A stretch of DNA of 36,371 nt from contig WGCP01000153.1 of the NCBI GenBank assembly GCA_015493715.1, forward strand, positions 1 through 36,371, written 5' to 3'. This document shows, piece after piece, positions 16,295-25,235 of this stretch (positions are counted from its first letter, which is position 1; each line of letters opens with the position of its first letter). A model generated the notes under the pieces. It searched no databases. It saw only the letters and a list, made by a program, of their open reading frames with translations, and was not told where the DNA came from. Made by a program: the position numbers and the translations under genes. This stretch comes from Desulfobulbaceae bacterium (lineage in GTDB: Bacteria; Desulfobacterota; Desulfobulbia; Desulfobulbales; Desulfobulbaceae).

Positions 16295-16852
16295 TTATAC
16301 CTCCATGACTTCAACTTCTTTACCGGCGGCTATTTCGTCAATTTGCTTGACGTACCTGTCCGTTTCCTTCTGGGACTCATCTTGTAATCGAAACATGTCG
16401 TCTTCGGATATTTCCTTGTCTTTTTTCTGTTTTTTCAGGATGTCATTAGCCTCGCGCCGAACATTGCGAATGGCAACCTTGAATTCTTCACCGGTCTTCT
16501 TTACCTTTTTGACAAGTTCACGGCGACGATCCTCGGTGAGAGGCGGAATGGTCAAACGAATCACATTACCATCGTTTGCCGGAGTCAGGCCAAGATCAGA
16601 GGCAAGAATAGCCTTTTCAATCGGTCCGATCATTTGCGGATCCCAGGGTTTGATGGCGATCATGCTTGATTCAGGAATGGTCAGGGTTCCGACTTGATCA
16701 AGTGGCAGCATGGAGCCATAGGCATCCACCTTAATGCCGTCAAGAAGGGCAAGGGACGCTCGACCGGTCCTGATTTTGGTCAACTCACGTTTATAGGCAA
16801 CCACACTCTCTTCCATCTTTTCTTTCAATTCATCAATCACTTCACTGGACAT
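16295..16852 (-). CDS. frr: ribosome recycling factor
   Basis: This 185-residue RRF has the exact family length. Landmarks are the helical bundle start (VIDELKEKMEESVVAYKRELTKIRTGRASLALLDGI), VDAYGSMLPLDQVGTLTIPESSM, ANDGNVIRLTIPPLTEDRRRELVKKVKK and the closing helix. With EF-G it splits the post-termination ribosome into subunits. I chose the ATG at 16852: AAGGAG lies 6-7 bases upstream and this start matches the family; an in-frame ATG at 16879 would add nine unconserved residues. Unusually, nearly 400 bases separate it from pyrH, which is often adjacent. Confidence 0.97.
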   Translation of the reverse strand: MSSEVIDELKEKMEESVVAYKRELTKIRTGRASLALLDGIKVDAYGSMLPLDQVGTLTIPESSMIAIKPWDPQMIGPIEKAILASDLGLTPANDGNVIRLTIPPLTEDRRRELVKKVKKTGEEFKVAIRNVRREANDILKKQKKDKEISEDDMFRLQDESQKETDRYVKQIDEIAAGKEVEVMEV

Positions 16853-17246
16853 GACGTTCTCCTTAAAACCTGTAATCAACCAAAACCATAGTTAATAGAA
16901 CCGACAAAACTTCCGTTGCCACTCGGTTCACGTTACCTCGCACCCATGCCAGCCAAATTAAACCGGATTCAGTTCGCCGGGCGGAGGCAAGCCCACAGAG
17001 ACATAAAAAGAAACCCGAAAAAAAAATAACGGTAACCATTACACAAATCGAGAAAATACAACGCAGGTCATACTGGTAGTTCCTGCACTGACGCCGATGA
17101 ATTTCCGCGAGAGGAGTGATGGATTGTATCAATGCGACTCTTTATTTACGCATAAACGACCATCTAGAAAGAGAGAAGATACAGCAACGAAACCATACAA
17201 AAATACGTTACCGGCAGTGGTTTTCCAGTCTGTCGGCGGAATCAAC
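16853..17246. other. 394-base intergenic region between pyrH and frr
   Basis: This region lacks a convincing gene. A short hydrophobic minus-strand frame with a TTG start (16863-17132) is present but has no recognisable family and only a weak ribosome site. The region contains a small hairpin followed by nine thymines on the minus strand (17018-17041), a possible terminator, and the frr ribosome site at its left end. I could not identify a convincing promoter for frr. Confidence 0.6.
17018..17041 (-). terminator. weak intrinsic terminator candidate downstream of pyrH
   Basis: On the minus strand TAATGG-TTA-CCGTTA (six pairs including one G-T) is followed directly by nine thymines. The stem is short and AT-rich, so termination would be partial. 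It lies about 205 bases past the pyrH stop and would make frr expression partly independent. Confidence 0.4.
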
Positions 17247-17954
17247 CTACCCGGTAATCAGGGTTCCTATCTCTTCTCCTTCAGAGGCTCTATTGATATT
17301 TCCAGGGACCTTCATATTGAAAACTAAAATAGGCAAATCATTGTCCCGCGCCAATGAAATACCGGCGGCATCCATGACGCGGAGCTCATCCTGCAGCACT
17401 TTGGTATAATTCAGACGACCAAATCGGATGGCACCACTGTCTTTTTCAGGATCGCGATCATACACACCATCGACCCTGGTCGCCTTCATTATAACATCCG
17501 CCTGAATTTCCAATGCCCGCAATACCCCGGCGGTATCAGTTGTAAAATACGGATTACCGGTACCCGCAGCAAAGATGACCACATGACCTTCATTGAGGTA
17601 ACTTATAGCTCGAGTACGCACATACGGTTCACAGACATTACGCATGGTTATGGCGGACATTACATGTGCCGGAATTCCGGCCTTCTGCAGACCATCCTGC
17701 ATGGCAAGAGAGTTGATGACAGTCGCCAGCATTCCCATATTATCGGCGGAGCCGCGATCCATGCCACCAGCCGCTCCGGCAACACCACGAAAAATATTAC
17801 CCGCCCCAATCACCAGCGCAAGCTGAACGCCTCGTTCATGCACCGCCTTTATTTCACCGGCGACGAAATGAATCATATCAGGACTGATACCATAGGAACC
17901 CTCTCCCATGAGGGCTTCACCGCTTATTTTCAAAAGAATGCGTCTATACTTCAT
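17247..17954 (-). CDS. pyrH: UMP kinase
   Basis: This 235-residue bacterial UMP kinase of the amino-acid-kinase fold is unrelated to eukaryotic UMP/CMP kinase. Landmarks are [14 protein letters not shown] (P-loop-like Lys), [37 protein letters not shown], the [12 protein letters not shown] substrate segment, [13 protein letters not shown] and [13 protein letters not shown]. It phosphorylates UMP to UDP with ATP and is usually controlled by GTP and UTP. AGGAG precedes the ATG at 17954. tsf is 77 bases upstream, and rpsB-tsf-pyrH-frr is a widely conserved cluster. Confidence 0.97.
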   Translation of the reverse strand: MKYRRILLKISGEALMGEGSYGISPDMIHFVAGEIKAVHERGVQLALVIGAGNIFRGVAGAAGGMDRGSADNMGMLATVINSLAMQDGLQKAGIPAHVMSAITMRNVCEPYVRTRAISYLNEGHVVIFAAGTGNPYFTTDTAGVLRALEIQADVIMKATRVDGVYDRDPEKDSGAIRFGRLNYTKVLQDELRVMDAAGISLARDNDLPILVFNMKVPGNINRASEGEEIGTLITG

Positions 17955-18031
17955 TCCTGCTCCTGATTCATCGGTATGCGCACAAAACCGGACACCTGAA
18001 TTTCACTTTCCGAAAATATCCAATCAGATCA

Positions 18032-18625
18032 TCATTCTCCAATTTGAAAACGGGCAAAACGCTTGATGGAAATATTTTCTCCCATTTTCGCTACCAGCTC
18101 GTTGAGCAAATCCTGTATGGAGAGATCGGGATTTTTCACAAATTTTTGATCCAACAGGCAAATCTCTGAAATATATTTTTCAATCTTTCCGGTTACAATT
18201 TTCTCGATTATATTTTCAGGTTTTCCGGATTCCTGGGCCTGTTTCACATAAATCGCTTTTTCCCGCTCAACAAGATCAGACGGAATCTCCTCTCTGGAAA
18301 CGGCCACCGGATTAACGGCTGCCACATGCATGGCAACATCACGGGCAAAGGCTTTAAAATCATCGGTTTTCGCGACAAAATCAGTTTCACAGCCGACTTC
18401 AACCATTACCCCTAACTTACCACCTGCATGGATATAACATTCGACAACACCCTCGCTGGTGGCACGATCCGCACGCTTTGCAGCAACAGCAAGACCTTTT
18501 TGGCGCAACAGATCAATTGCCTTCTCCATATCACCGTCTGTTTCTCCCAAAGCCTTTTTGCAATCCATCATGCCGGCGTTGGTCTTTTCACGTAATTCCT
18601 TGACCATCTGGCTTGTAATTTTCAC
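18032..18625 (-). CDS. tsf: translation elongation factor Ts (short form)
   Basis: This 197-residue EF-Ts has the UBA-like N-domain (SQMVKELREKTNAGMMDCKKALGETDGDMEKAIDLLRQKGL), the core AAKRADRATSEGVVECYIH and the TDFVAK motif in VEVGCETDFVAKTDDFKAF that contacts EF-Tu switch elements. It is much shorter than the E. coli protein (283 residues) and resembles the one-core-repeat type known from Thermus. It catalyses GDP release from EF-Tu; the C-terminus of tuf is at the right end of the window. The start is GTG at 18625, behind AAGGAG at a longer-than-ideal spacing of about ten bases. Confidence 0.96.
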   Translation of the reverse strand: MKITSQMVKELREKTNAGMMDCKKALGETDGDMEKAIDLLRQKGLAVAAKRADRATSEGVVECYIHAGGKLGVMVEVGCETDFVAKTDDFKAFARDVAMHVAAVNPVAVSREEIPSDLVEREKAIYVKQAQESGKPENIIEKIVTGKIEKYISEICLLDQKFVKNPDLSIQDLLNELVAKMGENISIKRFARFQIGE

Positions 18626-18726
18626 GGTCTTTTATCTCCTTATGCTATAAATAAAACACGCTGACGGCATGTTTACTGTTGTTACAATCTTCTTTACAAC
18701 CACAAGAACAAACCACATTCACAGAA

Positions 18727-18748
18727 GAAGGGGCGTAAAAGCCCCTTC
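18727..18748 (-). terminator. hairpin between rpsB and tsf
   Basis: A perfect 8-bp stem (GAAGGGGC at 18727-18734 with GCCCCTTC at 18741-18748) and a 6-base loop lie 26 bases after the rpsB stop. On the minus strand it is followed by TTCTGTG rather than a run of T. It is more likely an attenuating or RNA-processing hairpin that lowers tsf relative to rpsB than a full terminator. Confidence 0.5.
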
Positions 18749-18774
18749 CAATGCTGCGTAGTATTACCTAAAAA

Positions 18775-19581
18775 TTATTCTGCGGTTTCCGTTTCCACAC
18801 TCGGCGCCACCTTGTCCTCATCAGTCCCTACGGATGCAGTTTCCTTACCGCTCATAGCGGCTTCAAGCTCGCCGACATCCGGCTCGGCTTCCTCGCCACG
18901 CCTGGCCTTTCCCTCAAGCACGGCATCGGCAATCTGAGATGAAATCAGTTTAATGGCACGTATTGCATCGTCATTCCCGGGGATAACATAAGTAATGCCG
19001 TCCGGATCACAATTTGTATCAGTCAGGGCGACCACGGGAATGGAAAGCTTATTTGCTTCGCTGATAGCAATTTCTTCTTTTTTGGGGTCAATCACAAAAA
19101 GCACATCAGGTAATGAGCGCATATTTTTTATACCGCCAAGATTGCGATCAAGCTTGATCCTTTCTTTCTCCATCAACAGTATTTCTTTCTTCGGAAAACG
19201 GTTAATGGTCCCATCAGCCTGCATCGACTCAATTTTTTTCAGGCGATCTACGGAATGCTTAATGGTCTGAAAATTGGTCATCATACCGCCAAGCCACCGA
19301 TGGTTGACAAAAAACATATCACAGCGCTCAGCTTCTTCACGAACAATCGCCTGCGCCTGCCGCTTGGTTCCGACAAAAAGAACACTTCCGCCTCCAGCCA
19401 CAACGTCAACGATATAAGTATAGGCCTTGCGGAACATCTTCATCGTTATATCAAGATTGACGATGTATATCCCATTACGGGGACCGTAAATATACGGTTT
19501 CATTTTAGGATTCCATCTTCTGGTCTGATGACCAAAATGAAGACCGGCTTCAAGCATTTGCCTCATTGTAACCTTTGTCAT
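18775..19581 (-). CDS. rpsB: 30S ribosomal protein S2
   Basis: The 268-residue S2 protein begins [33 protein letters not shown], its strongly conserved N-terminus. [37 protein letters not shown] and [39 protein letters not shown] follow. The last 35 residues are an acidic, low-complexity tail. S2 joins the 30S subunit late and helps dock S1. I chose the ATG at 19581, with AGGAG upstream; a longer frame from 19653 adds unrelated residues. It is first in the rpsB-tsf-pyrH run with a candidate promoter at 19720-19748. Confidence 0.97.
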   Translation of the reverse strand: MTKVTMRQMLEAGLHFGHQTRRWNPKMKPYIYGPRNGIYIVNLDITMKMFRKAYTYIVDVVAGGGSVLFVGTKRQAQAIVREEAERCDMFFVNHRWLGGMMTNFQTIKHSVDRLKKIESMQADGTINRFPKKEILLMEKERIKLDRNLGGIKNMRSLPDVLFVIDPKKEEIAISEANKLSIPVVALTDTNCDPDGITYVIPGNDDAIRAIKLISSQIADAVLEGKARRGEEAEPDVGELEAAMSGKETASVGTDEDKVAPSVETETAE

Positions 19582-19719
19582 GCTATACTCCTGATTTTTG
19601 TTTTGGTTATTCCTCCATCCCTGGATCCAATCCACCGTATCGGCGAACACCAAAGGACTGACGGGATGTGTGTAATGTGTCTCTGCGATAAGGGCGAGAC
19701 TATAAAAGTTGAACCTTTT

Positions 19720-19748
19720 TTAATACCACGTCATACAGCCTATTTCAA
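19720..19748 (-). promoter_or_regulatory. sigma-70-type promoter for rpsB
   Basis: On the minus strand TTGAAA (19748-19743), 17 bases, TATTAA (19725-19720) is a close match to TTGACA-17-TATAAT. Transcription would start near 19713, giving a leader of about 130 bases before the rpsB ATG. S2 autoregulates in other bacteria through its leader; I see no clearly matching structure here. Confidence 0.55.
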
Positions 19749-19868
19749 GCTTCTCTACGAAAATTCAACTGGAAGGGGGAAGATACCGTATGTATCGCCT
19801 GATTGTTTTCGAGAAAGAATATTTTAATCGACGAGATCCTGTAAACAAAAACGATTTACCGGATTATA

Positions 19869-20645
19869 CTACCGGGGCAAGAGTGTTCTTCGATCACCCA
19901 AGATAAACTGCAGCCAGTTGAAGCCGAATTTTAACAGTTCCGCATCATCTCGCTTGATACGGCGTCGTTCTTCCTTACTCAGGAAAAATCCGGAAAGGAG
20001 GTTCCTGCGAAAACAATATGTACGAAACTCATCTATATTATAGCAAACCATAAAGGCGAGCTGCTGGCGTTCACCCGCCCTTCCCTCACCCTGCCACGGA
20101 TTCGTTGCAAAAAAAGCATCGACTTCCGCCCAGAGATCATTCATAAGATTATATTCACCAAGAAACTGATCTCTTTCCCATTGTAAGATCGTGTAGCAAC
20201 GTTCCTGCTGATGCCCTTTACAGTAAGAATGATGGGTCATAAAATAATGTATCTTGAGCTCTTTTTGTCCAGGGAGTTTTTCAACTGCACGTTCGAGGGG
20301 GTACGTTCTGCAGGAGGAGGGCCGGTCTCTATAGACCGAGCAGCCGTTTTTTTTAAGAAAAGGACAGGGGTACCCCTCCTGATCAGACATATTCAGCATA
20401 ACAGCGGGAAAATAGGAATGCGACCCTTCAGCAATTCGGGTATGTCTGCGCATGAATTCAGCAGAATGAAGACCAAGTCTGTTTTTCAGTCTAAGGACAT
20501 CATAGGGGTAAAGATACATTTCGACTTTATGACAGCAGGTAAGAAAACAACTTACCTCGGAATGGCAATGAAAGCTGAATGCCGCGTCTCCGACAGCTGT
20601 TCTTCCCACTGGAATCGGAAAATCTGTTTTGTTACCGTTCATCAT
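19869..20645 (-). CDS. YkgJ-type cysteine-cluster protein
   Basis: This 258-residue soluble protein of the YkgJ/CxxCxxCC type (PF03692) has cysteines at 27, 33, 37 and 38 (FHCHSEVSCFLTCCHKVEMYLYPYDVLRLKNRLGL), then YPCPFLKKNGCSVYRDRPSSCRTYPLERA with C94, C102 and C112, and later C142 and C150. This pattern probably binds a metal or an Fe-S cluster; the biochemical role of the family is not established. The C-terminal 100 residues are helical and family-specific. The start (ATG-ATG at 20645) lies only 8 bases beyond the rplQ terminator, so its mRNA must begin within or before that hairpin. rpsB follows 287 bases away, with its own promoter. Confidence 0.8.
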   Translation of the reverse strand: MMNGNKTDFPIPVGRTAVGDAAFSFHCHSEVSCFLTCCHKVEMYLYPYDVLRLKNRLGLHSAEFMRRHTRIAEGSHSYFPAVMLNMSDQEGYPCPFLKKNGCSVYRDRPSSCRTYPLERAVEKLPGQKELKIHYFMTHHSYCKGHQQERCYTILQWERDQFLGEYNLMNDLWAEVDAFFATNPWQGEGRAGERQQLAFMVCYNIDEFRTYCFRRNLLSGFFLSKEERRRIKRDDAELLKFGFNWLQFILGDRRTLLPR

Positions 20646-20653
20646 ATCCCCAT

Positions 20654-20695
20654 AAAAAAACAGGCTGGTTGATGAGTACTCATCAAACAGCCTGT
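20654..20695 (-). terminator. intrinsic terminator of the ribosomal-protein cluster
   Basis: The minus strand reads a long hairpin, 20695-20678 with 20677-20660 (ACAGGCTG and CAGCCTGT as outer arms and TTGATGAGT/ACTCATCAA inside, with one mismatch), followed directly by seven thymines (20660-20654). It lies 48 bases after the rplQ stop and is one of the clearest terminators in the window. Confidence 0.88.
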
Positions 20696-20742
20696 CGTAT
20701 ACAAGTGCTTTCTGTCTATAGCGATTCGATTACACCTTCTAT

Positions 20743-21135
20743 TTAAGCCTCGTCAGTCGCAGATTCCTCGACGGTCTCTTCATAACCAACAAGCTCGACA
20801 ATGGCCATGGGAGCGGCATCACCATACCGGGTACCGGTACGAACAATGCGAGTATAACCACCCTGACGATCTGCATACTGGTCACTCAATTCATCAAAAA
20901 GCTTAGCGACGATATCCTTAGTGCGAATATACGACATTGCCTGCCTTCTTGCATGCAGGTCACCGCGTTTTCCAAGGGTGATCATTTTCTCCGCTATCCT
21001 ACGTACTTCCTTAGCCTTTGGCACCGTGGTAACGATGCGTTCATGCTCAAGCAAGGAGGTTACAATATTACGAAGCATGGCCTTTCTATGAGATGGATTA
21101 CGGCCTAATTTACGGCCTGCTACTTTATGTTTCAT
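20743..21135 (-). CDS. rplQ: 50S ribosomal protein L17
   Basis: The 130-residue L17 protein has the family N-terminus [45 protein letters not shown], then [33 protein letters not shown]. It lies near the polypeptide exit tunnel. It is last in the alpha-operon part of the cluster (rpsM-rpsK-rpsD-rpoA-rplQ), 66 bases after rpoA, and is followed by a strong terminator. The acidic tail [12 protein letters not shown] is a small lineage-specific extension beyond the E. coli length of 127. Confidence 0.97.
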   Translation of the reverse strand: MKHKVAGRKLGRNPSHRKAMLRNIVTSLLEHERIVTTVPKAKEVRRIAEKMITLGKRGDLHARRQAMSYIRTKDIVAKLFDELSDQYADRQGGYTRIVRTGTRYGDAAPMAIVELVGYEETVEESATDEA

Positions 21136-21201
21136 CGTTTTATCCTTCTTTTTCTCTTACCCTGACTACCTTCTGTGACCATGTCCGGTCGATCCGAATG
21201 G

Positions 21202-22248
21202 TTACCCTTCCTCTACGTCTTCCTCAGACTCATCGGGAGACTTCCATCCTTCCACCTTCATACCTAAGGTCAGATCATGTTCGGCAAGCAGTGCTTTAAT
21301 TTCGTTGAGTGATTTTCGTCCAAAATTTTTGGTCTTTAACATTTCCGCATCAGTCTTCTGCACCAGCTGACCAATGTACTGAATATCAGCATTTTTCAGG
21401 CAATTTGCAGACCTGACGGAGAGTTCGAGATCCTCAACGTTTTTATCAAGAAAAGGTGGATAGACGACATCATCTCCTTCACCTTCCACCTTGTCGGGAG
21501 CCTTTGCCTTATCCTCATCAAAGTTGATAAAGATCGACATCTGCTCCTTGAGAATTTTGGCGGCATACGCTAAGGAATTTTCAGGGCTAACACTTCCGTC
21601 GGTCTCAACTTCCATGGTCAATCGGTCGTAGTCGGTCCGTTGACCGACTCGGGCTGAACTGACAACATACTGTATTCGCAGAATCGGGGAAAAAGCCGAA
21701 TCAATTGGAATGACCCCTATCGCCTGATCCTCTCGTTTATTCTGTTCCGCAGCCACATAACCCTTACCCCATTGAACCTCAAGTTCAACCCGAAAGGTAG
21801 TATCGGCACCGGTTATAGTGCAGATATGCTGATCAGGATTCATCACATCAACATTGACACCGCCGTTAATATCACCCGCAGTTACTGGTCCGGCTCCTTT
21901 TTTCTCCAGAACAACAACCACTGTTTCCGGGCTATTGAGTTTGAGCCTGACCAGTTTAAGATTAAGGATAATCTCAGCTACATCTTCATGAATACCATCG
22001 ATGGTAGTAAATTCATGCAGGGCATTATCAATTTTTACGGATGTTATTGCCGCCCCTCTGATAGAGGAAAGCAATATTCTTCGCAGGGAATTACCAATTG
22101 TTGCGGCAAAACCACGCTCAAACGGTTGACAGATAAACCGTCCATATTTTTTAGTATGGGTATCTTCCGTGACCTCTAAACGTTCAGGGGAAATAAGCTC
22201 ATGCCAGTTTTTATAAAAGGGATTTTCGTCCCGGATTTCCTGTACCAT
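21202..22248 (-). CDS. rpoA: DNA-directed RNA polymerase subunit alpha
   Basis: The alpha subunit has 348 residues. The N-terminal dimerisation domain contains [49 protein letters not shown]-equivalent assembly residues and the [14 protein letters not shown] region. An acidic linker of about 240-260 ([17 protein letters not shown]) leads to the C-terminal domain [48 protein letters not shown], which binds UP-element DNA and activators. It is about 19 residues longer than the E. coli subunit, mostly in the linker and the tail. Located between rpsD (22 bases) and rplQ, the usual alpha operon. Confidence 0.98.
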   Translation of the reverse strand: MVQEIRDENPFYKNWHELISPERLEVTEDTHTKKYGRFICQPFERGFAATIGNSLRRILLSSIRGAAITSVKIDNALHEFTTIDGIHEDVAEIILNLKLVRLKLNSPETVVVVLEKKGAGPVTAGDINGGVNVDVMNPDQHICTITGADTTFRVELEVQWGKGYVAAEQNKREDQAIGVIPIDSAFSPILRIQYVVSSARVGQRTDYDRLTMEVETDGSVSPENSLAYAAKILKEQMSIFINFDEDKAKAPDKVEGEGDDVVYPPFLDKNVEDLELSVRSANCLKNADIQYIGQLVQKTDAEMLKTKNFGRKSLNEIKALLAEHDLTLGMKVEGWKSPDESEEDVEEG

Positions 22249-22269
22249 GCAATACCTGATTTTTAGGGT

Positions 22270-22899
22270 TTACTTGGAGTACAACTCGACAATAAGCTGC
22301 TCGTGAATCGGAAGCGTTATCTCTTCACGATTTGGCATAGCCTTCACAGTTCCCTGAAAATTCGTTTGATTAAGTTCAATCCAGCTCGGAACTCCACGAC
22401 GAGCAGCACCCTCGAGATTATCTTTAATCATATCATTGGTTCTGCTTTTTTCCTTAAGACTGATAACATCGCCTACGCGGACAAAATAGGATGGAATATT
22501 ATTTTTTTTCCCATTAACAGTAAAATGATTGTGTCGGATCAGTTGCCTGGCCTGATCTCTTGAACTAGCAAAACCCAGACGATAGATGGTATTATCAAGC
22601 CTTCTTTCCAACATGATCAACAAATTTTCGCCGGTGACCCCTTTTGCCTGGTCTGCCATGTGAAAATAGCGGCGAAACTGATTCTCAAGCATCCCGTACA
22701 TGTGTTTGACTTTCTGTTTCTCACGCAACTGAACCGCATAATCAGATACCTTACGAAAACGGTTCTGCCCATGCTGTCCGGGAGAATAGGATCGTCGCTC
22801 AAACGAACACTTATCAGAATAACAACGATCACCCTTGAGAAATAATTTCAAATTTTCCCGCCTGCAAGTCCTGCAGGATGCTCCAGTATATCTGGCCAA
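22270..22899 (-). CDS. rpsD: 30S ribosomal protein S4 (zinc-binding form)
   Basis: This 209-residue S4 begins [36 protein letters not shown]. Cysteines 9, 12, 26 and 31 form the zinc knuckle of the C+ type, lost in E. coli. The S4 RNA-binding domain [35 protein letters not shown] follows. S4 nucleates 16S folding and in many bacteria represses its own operon. The start is TTG at 22899 with GGAGGG five bases upstream; no ATG fits the conserved N-terminus. It lies between rpsK and rpoA. Confidence 0.97.
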   Translation of the reverse strand: MARYTGASCRTCRRENLKLFLKGDRCYSDKCSFERRSYSPGQHGQNRFRKVSDYAVQLREKQKVKHMYGMLENQFRRYFHMADQAKGVTGENLLIMLERRLDNTIYRLGFASSRDQARQLIRHNHFTVNGKKNNIPSYFVRVGDVISLKEKSRTNDMIKDNLEGAARRGVPSWIELNQTNFQGTVKAMPNREEITLPIHEQLIVELYSK

Positions 22900-22988
22900 T
22901 GTAGCCCTCCATCAATAATCGGTATCGGTTTTACGCAGCGATCAGTCATTCCACTGGCTGCGACCGTACAATAGCACGACCTGCGTGC

Positions 22989-23384
22989 TTACACTCTTCT
23001 CCGCTTAGGTGGTTTGCATCCGTTATGCGGTATAGAAGTAACATCTACAATCTTACTTACATCAAGATCTGCAGTCGTCAGCGCTCGTAGCGCGGCCTCA
23101 CGACCGGGGCCGGGACCTTTAACCCTGACCTCGACTTTGCGCAGTCCATGTTCCTTTGCCTTGCCGACAGCATCACTCAAGGCCTTCTGAGCAGCAAAAG
23201 GAGTTGACTTCCGGGATCCTTTAAAACCTATGACGCCGGCACTTGACCAGGCAATAGTATTTCCCTGCCGATCTGCGACGGTTACGACTGTATTATTAAA
23301 TGTTGAGTAGATAAAAATAATCCCTTCCGGAATATTTTTCTTTTCACGGCGTTTTGATCGACCGCCCTTTACTGCCTTTGCCAT
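22989..23384 (-). CDS. rpsK: 30S ribosomal protein S11
   Basis: The 131-residue S11 is in the platform of the small subunit near the Shine-Dalgarno helix. Landmarks are [59 protein letters not shown] and the basic C-terminus [15 protein letters not shown]. The ATG at 23384 matches the family. It is separated from rpsM by 86 bases that are AT-rich and show no clear terminator, and from rpsD by 89 bases, both wider than spacings elsewhere in the cluster. Confidence 0.98.
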   Translation of the reverse strand: MAKAVKGGRSKRREKKNIPEGIIFIYSTFNNTVVTVADRQGNTIAWSSAGVIGFKGSRKSTPFAAQKALSDAVGKAKEHGLRKVEVRVKGPGPGREAALRALTTADLDVSKIVDVTSIPHNGCKPPKRRRV

Positions 23385-23470
23385 AACTGCTCCAATTGTT
23401 GATTTCGAGCTTTTTTATTTTGAAAAAAAGTTCAAAAACCGTCACCTATTAGATAATTATAATATGAACG

Positions 23471-23833
23471 CTATCTGCGCACGGACCCCCGTCTCGGTCC
23501 TTTTCTCGTCCGTGCATTGGTCTTCGTTCGTTGTCCCCGACAGGGAAGACTCACACGATGACGACGGCCACGATAACAACTCAGATCGACGAGACGTTTA
23601 ATATTCATGGAGACTTCGCGACGCTTGTCACCTTCAACCACATAATCGTTTTCAATAATTTTACGAATACGGGTAACATCATCACCGCTCAGGTCATCAC
23701 TATTCATCTGATAAGGCAAGTCCGCCTTATCAAGTATCTCACGAGCTGTAGTTAATCCTATACCGAAAATATAGGTTAGTGCCCGATCCATATGCTTATT
23801 TCGTGGCAAATCCACGCCTGCTATCCGTGCCAA
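23471..23833 (-). CDS. rpsM: 30S ribosomal protein S13
   Basis: The 120-residue S13 is a head protein contacting the P-site tRNA and the B1 bridges. The sequence starts [30 protein letters not shown], then [37 protein letters not shown] with the conserved basic tail. The start codon is TTG at 23833 with AAGGAG seven bases ahead; the conserved N-terminus leaves no ATG alternative. It is the first gene of the alpha-operon segment after rpmJ (44 bases), an arrangement seen in many non-enteric bacteria. Confidence 0.97.
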   Translation of the reverse strand: MARIAGVDLPRNKHMDRALTYIFGIGLTTAREILDKADLPYQMNSDDLSGDDVTRIRKIIENDYVVEGDKRREVSMNIKRLVDLSCYRGRRHRVSLPCRGQRTKTNARTRKGPRRGSVRR

Positions 23834-23877
23834 GATTTTGCTCCTTGTTAAACTGAAAAACAGCTATTCCGCAGAAA

Positions 23878-23991
23878 TCATCCCTGCCGTTGTTTGTGTT
23901 TTTTATTCGTACAACTGACACGCACCACACCCTTGCGCTTAATTATCTTACAATTTGCGCACATTTTTTTTACTGACGAACGCACCTTCAT
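23878..23991 (-). CDS. rpmJ: 50S ribosomal protein L36 (zinc-binding form)
   Basis: The 37-residue frame reads [17 protein letters not shown], then [20 protein letters not shown], the complete L36 protein. Cys11, Cys14, Cys27 and His32 form the zinc ribbon, so this is the zinc-dependent C+ type. It binds 23S rRNA near the GTPase-associated region and stabilises the mature 50S. AAGGAG lies six bases before the ATG at 23991; an in-frame ATG at 23997 abuts the ribosome site and is unlikely. It lies between infA and rpsM. Confidence 0.96.
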   Translation of the reverse strand: MKVRSSVKKMCANCKIIKRKGVVRVSCTNKKHKQRQG

Positions 23992-24080
23992 ACCCATCTC
24001 CTTTTGCAGCTATCCTTAATCTACAACTTACAGATTTGAGTTGTTGATCGAAAATTCTGCAAACAATACTTAACCTATTT

Positions 24081-24317
24081 TTATTTCCTTCCCTTGCCGC
24101 CTTTAGAACGAAAGGTGACTCTGCCTCTGGTAAGATCATAAGGTGATAATTCAACCGTTACCTGATCTCCAGGTAAAATCTTTATATAGTGCATGCGCAT
24201 CTTACCGGAAATATGGGCCAATACCTTATGTCCATTTTCCAGCTCAACTCGAAACATCGCATTGGGCAGGGGCTCAATGATTGTCCCCTCTACTTCAATG
24301 GCTTCTTCTTTTGCCAT
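24081..24317 (-). CDS. infA: translation initiation factor IF-1
   Basis: This 78-residue OB-fold protein has [70 protein letters not shown], the invariant IF-1 core. It occupies the ribosomal A site during initiation and works with IF-2 and IF-3 in start selection. It is six residues longer than E. coli IF-1 because of a basic glycine-lysine tail (SKGGKGRK). It follows map by 128 AT-rich bases and precedes rpmJ. Confidence 0.97.
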   Translation of the reverse strand: MAKEEAIEVEGTIIEPLPNAMFRVELENGHKVLAHISGKMRMHYIKILPGDQVTVELSPYDLTRGRVTFRSKGGKGRK

Positions 24318-24408
24318 GATTTATATCCATTTATATTTTATTTTGGACCAAAATTTTTTACTCTATATGCTTCCCTATTTTTTTTCAACTCATTTAAATT
24401 AAAATAGA

Positions 24409-24427
24409 GAAATTGCTTTACAATTTC
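24409..24427 (-). terminator. weak hairpin between map and infA
   Basis: GAAATTG (24409-24415) and CAATTTC (24421-24427) form a seven-pair AT-rich stem with a five-base loop just after the map stop. On the minus strand it is followed by TCTATTTTAATTT. It could be a partial terminator or attenuator separating secY-map from infA onward, but the stem is weak. Confidence 0.35.
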
Positions 24428-24445
24428 TTCAGCGAAAATACTAAT

Positions 24446-25228
24446 TCAGTTGTCCTGTCGAGAACTAAGGATAAAAGGACCTTCAGCAGTAACAGCAACC
24501 GAATGTTCGAAATGGGCGGAAGGCTTTCCATCAGCCGCTACCACAGTCCATCGGTCACGAAGTACACGAACCTTCTCCTTACCAAGATTCACCATTGGCT
24601 CTATTGCGACTACCATACCTTCAAGTAGTCGAGGTGATGCTTTTTTTTGGACATAATTAGGAATTTCCGGGGCCTCATGCAGGTTACTACCGATTCCATG
24701 ACCGACAAATTGACGAACCACGGAAAACCCTTGTTCCTCAACGTGATCTTGAACAGCTTTGGAGATATCTGAAATTCGGTTTCCGATTTGCACCTGTTCA
24801 ATGCCTTTTTCCAAGGCCTCTTCTGTTACAAGAAGCAACTGCTGAACCCGTTTAGGTATTGTACCAACCGGAATGGTCATAGCACTGTCGCCGTAAAACC
24901 CCTTGTACTTAGTTCCAAAATCAACGGAAACAATATCTCCTTCCCGTATCCTGGTCTGCTTGCAAGGTATGCCATGTACAACCTGTTCATTAATGGATAC
25001 ACAAAGTGAGGCAGGGAACCCTCTGTATCCTTTAAAAGCAGGCTCAGCACCATGATCTCTACAATATTCTTCGGCCCATCTATCAAGTTGTAACGTGGTT
25101 AGCCCGGAACGCATTTCTCTATTGAGCATGGAGAGAACACCAGCAACTATTTGATTTGCCTCATGCATCACTGAAATCTGCTCAGGAGATTTCAGTGTGA
25201 TGGAATTATCCTGTCCCGTTTTGCTCAC
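24446..25228 (-). CDS. map: type I methionine aminopeptidase
   Basis: The 260-residue enzyme removes the N-terminal methionine from nascent proteins. All pita-bread metal ligands are visible: Asp103 (VSVDFG), Asp114 (FYGDSAMT), His177 (FVGHGIG), Glu210 (AIEPMV) and Glu241 (HFEHSVAV), with the substrate His85 (VVHGIP). No N-terminal zinc-finger extension is present. The start is GTG at 25228, after GAGGAG, 7 bases past the secY stop. An 11-bp inverted repeat lies within the first codons (25169-25197). Adenylate kinase, often between secY and map, is absent. Confidence 0.97.
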   Translation of the reverse strand: MSKTGQDNSITLKSPEQISVMHEANQIVAGVLSMLNREMRSGLTTLQLDRWAEEYCRDHGAEPAFKGYRGFPASLCVSINEQVVHGIPCKQTRIREGDIVSVDFGTKYKGFYGDSAMTIPVGTIPKRVQQLLLVTEEALEKGIEQVQIGNRISDISKAVQDHVEEQGFSVVRQFVGHGIGSNLHEAPEIPNYVQKKASPRLLEGMVVAIEPMVNLGKEKVRVLRDRWTVVAADGKPSAHFEHSVAVTAEGPFILSSRQDN

Positions 25229-25235
25229 ACTCTCC

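Noticed and set aside
16863-17132. TTG-started hydrophobic 89-codon frame between pyrH and frr
   Set aside because: Only a weak ribosome site, no family resemblance and one AT-driven hydrophobic run; kept only as part of the gap observation.
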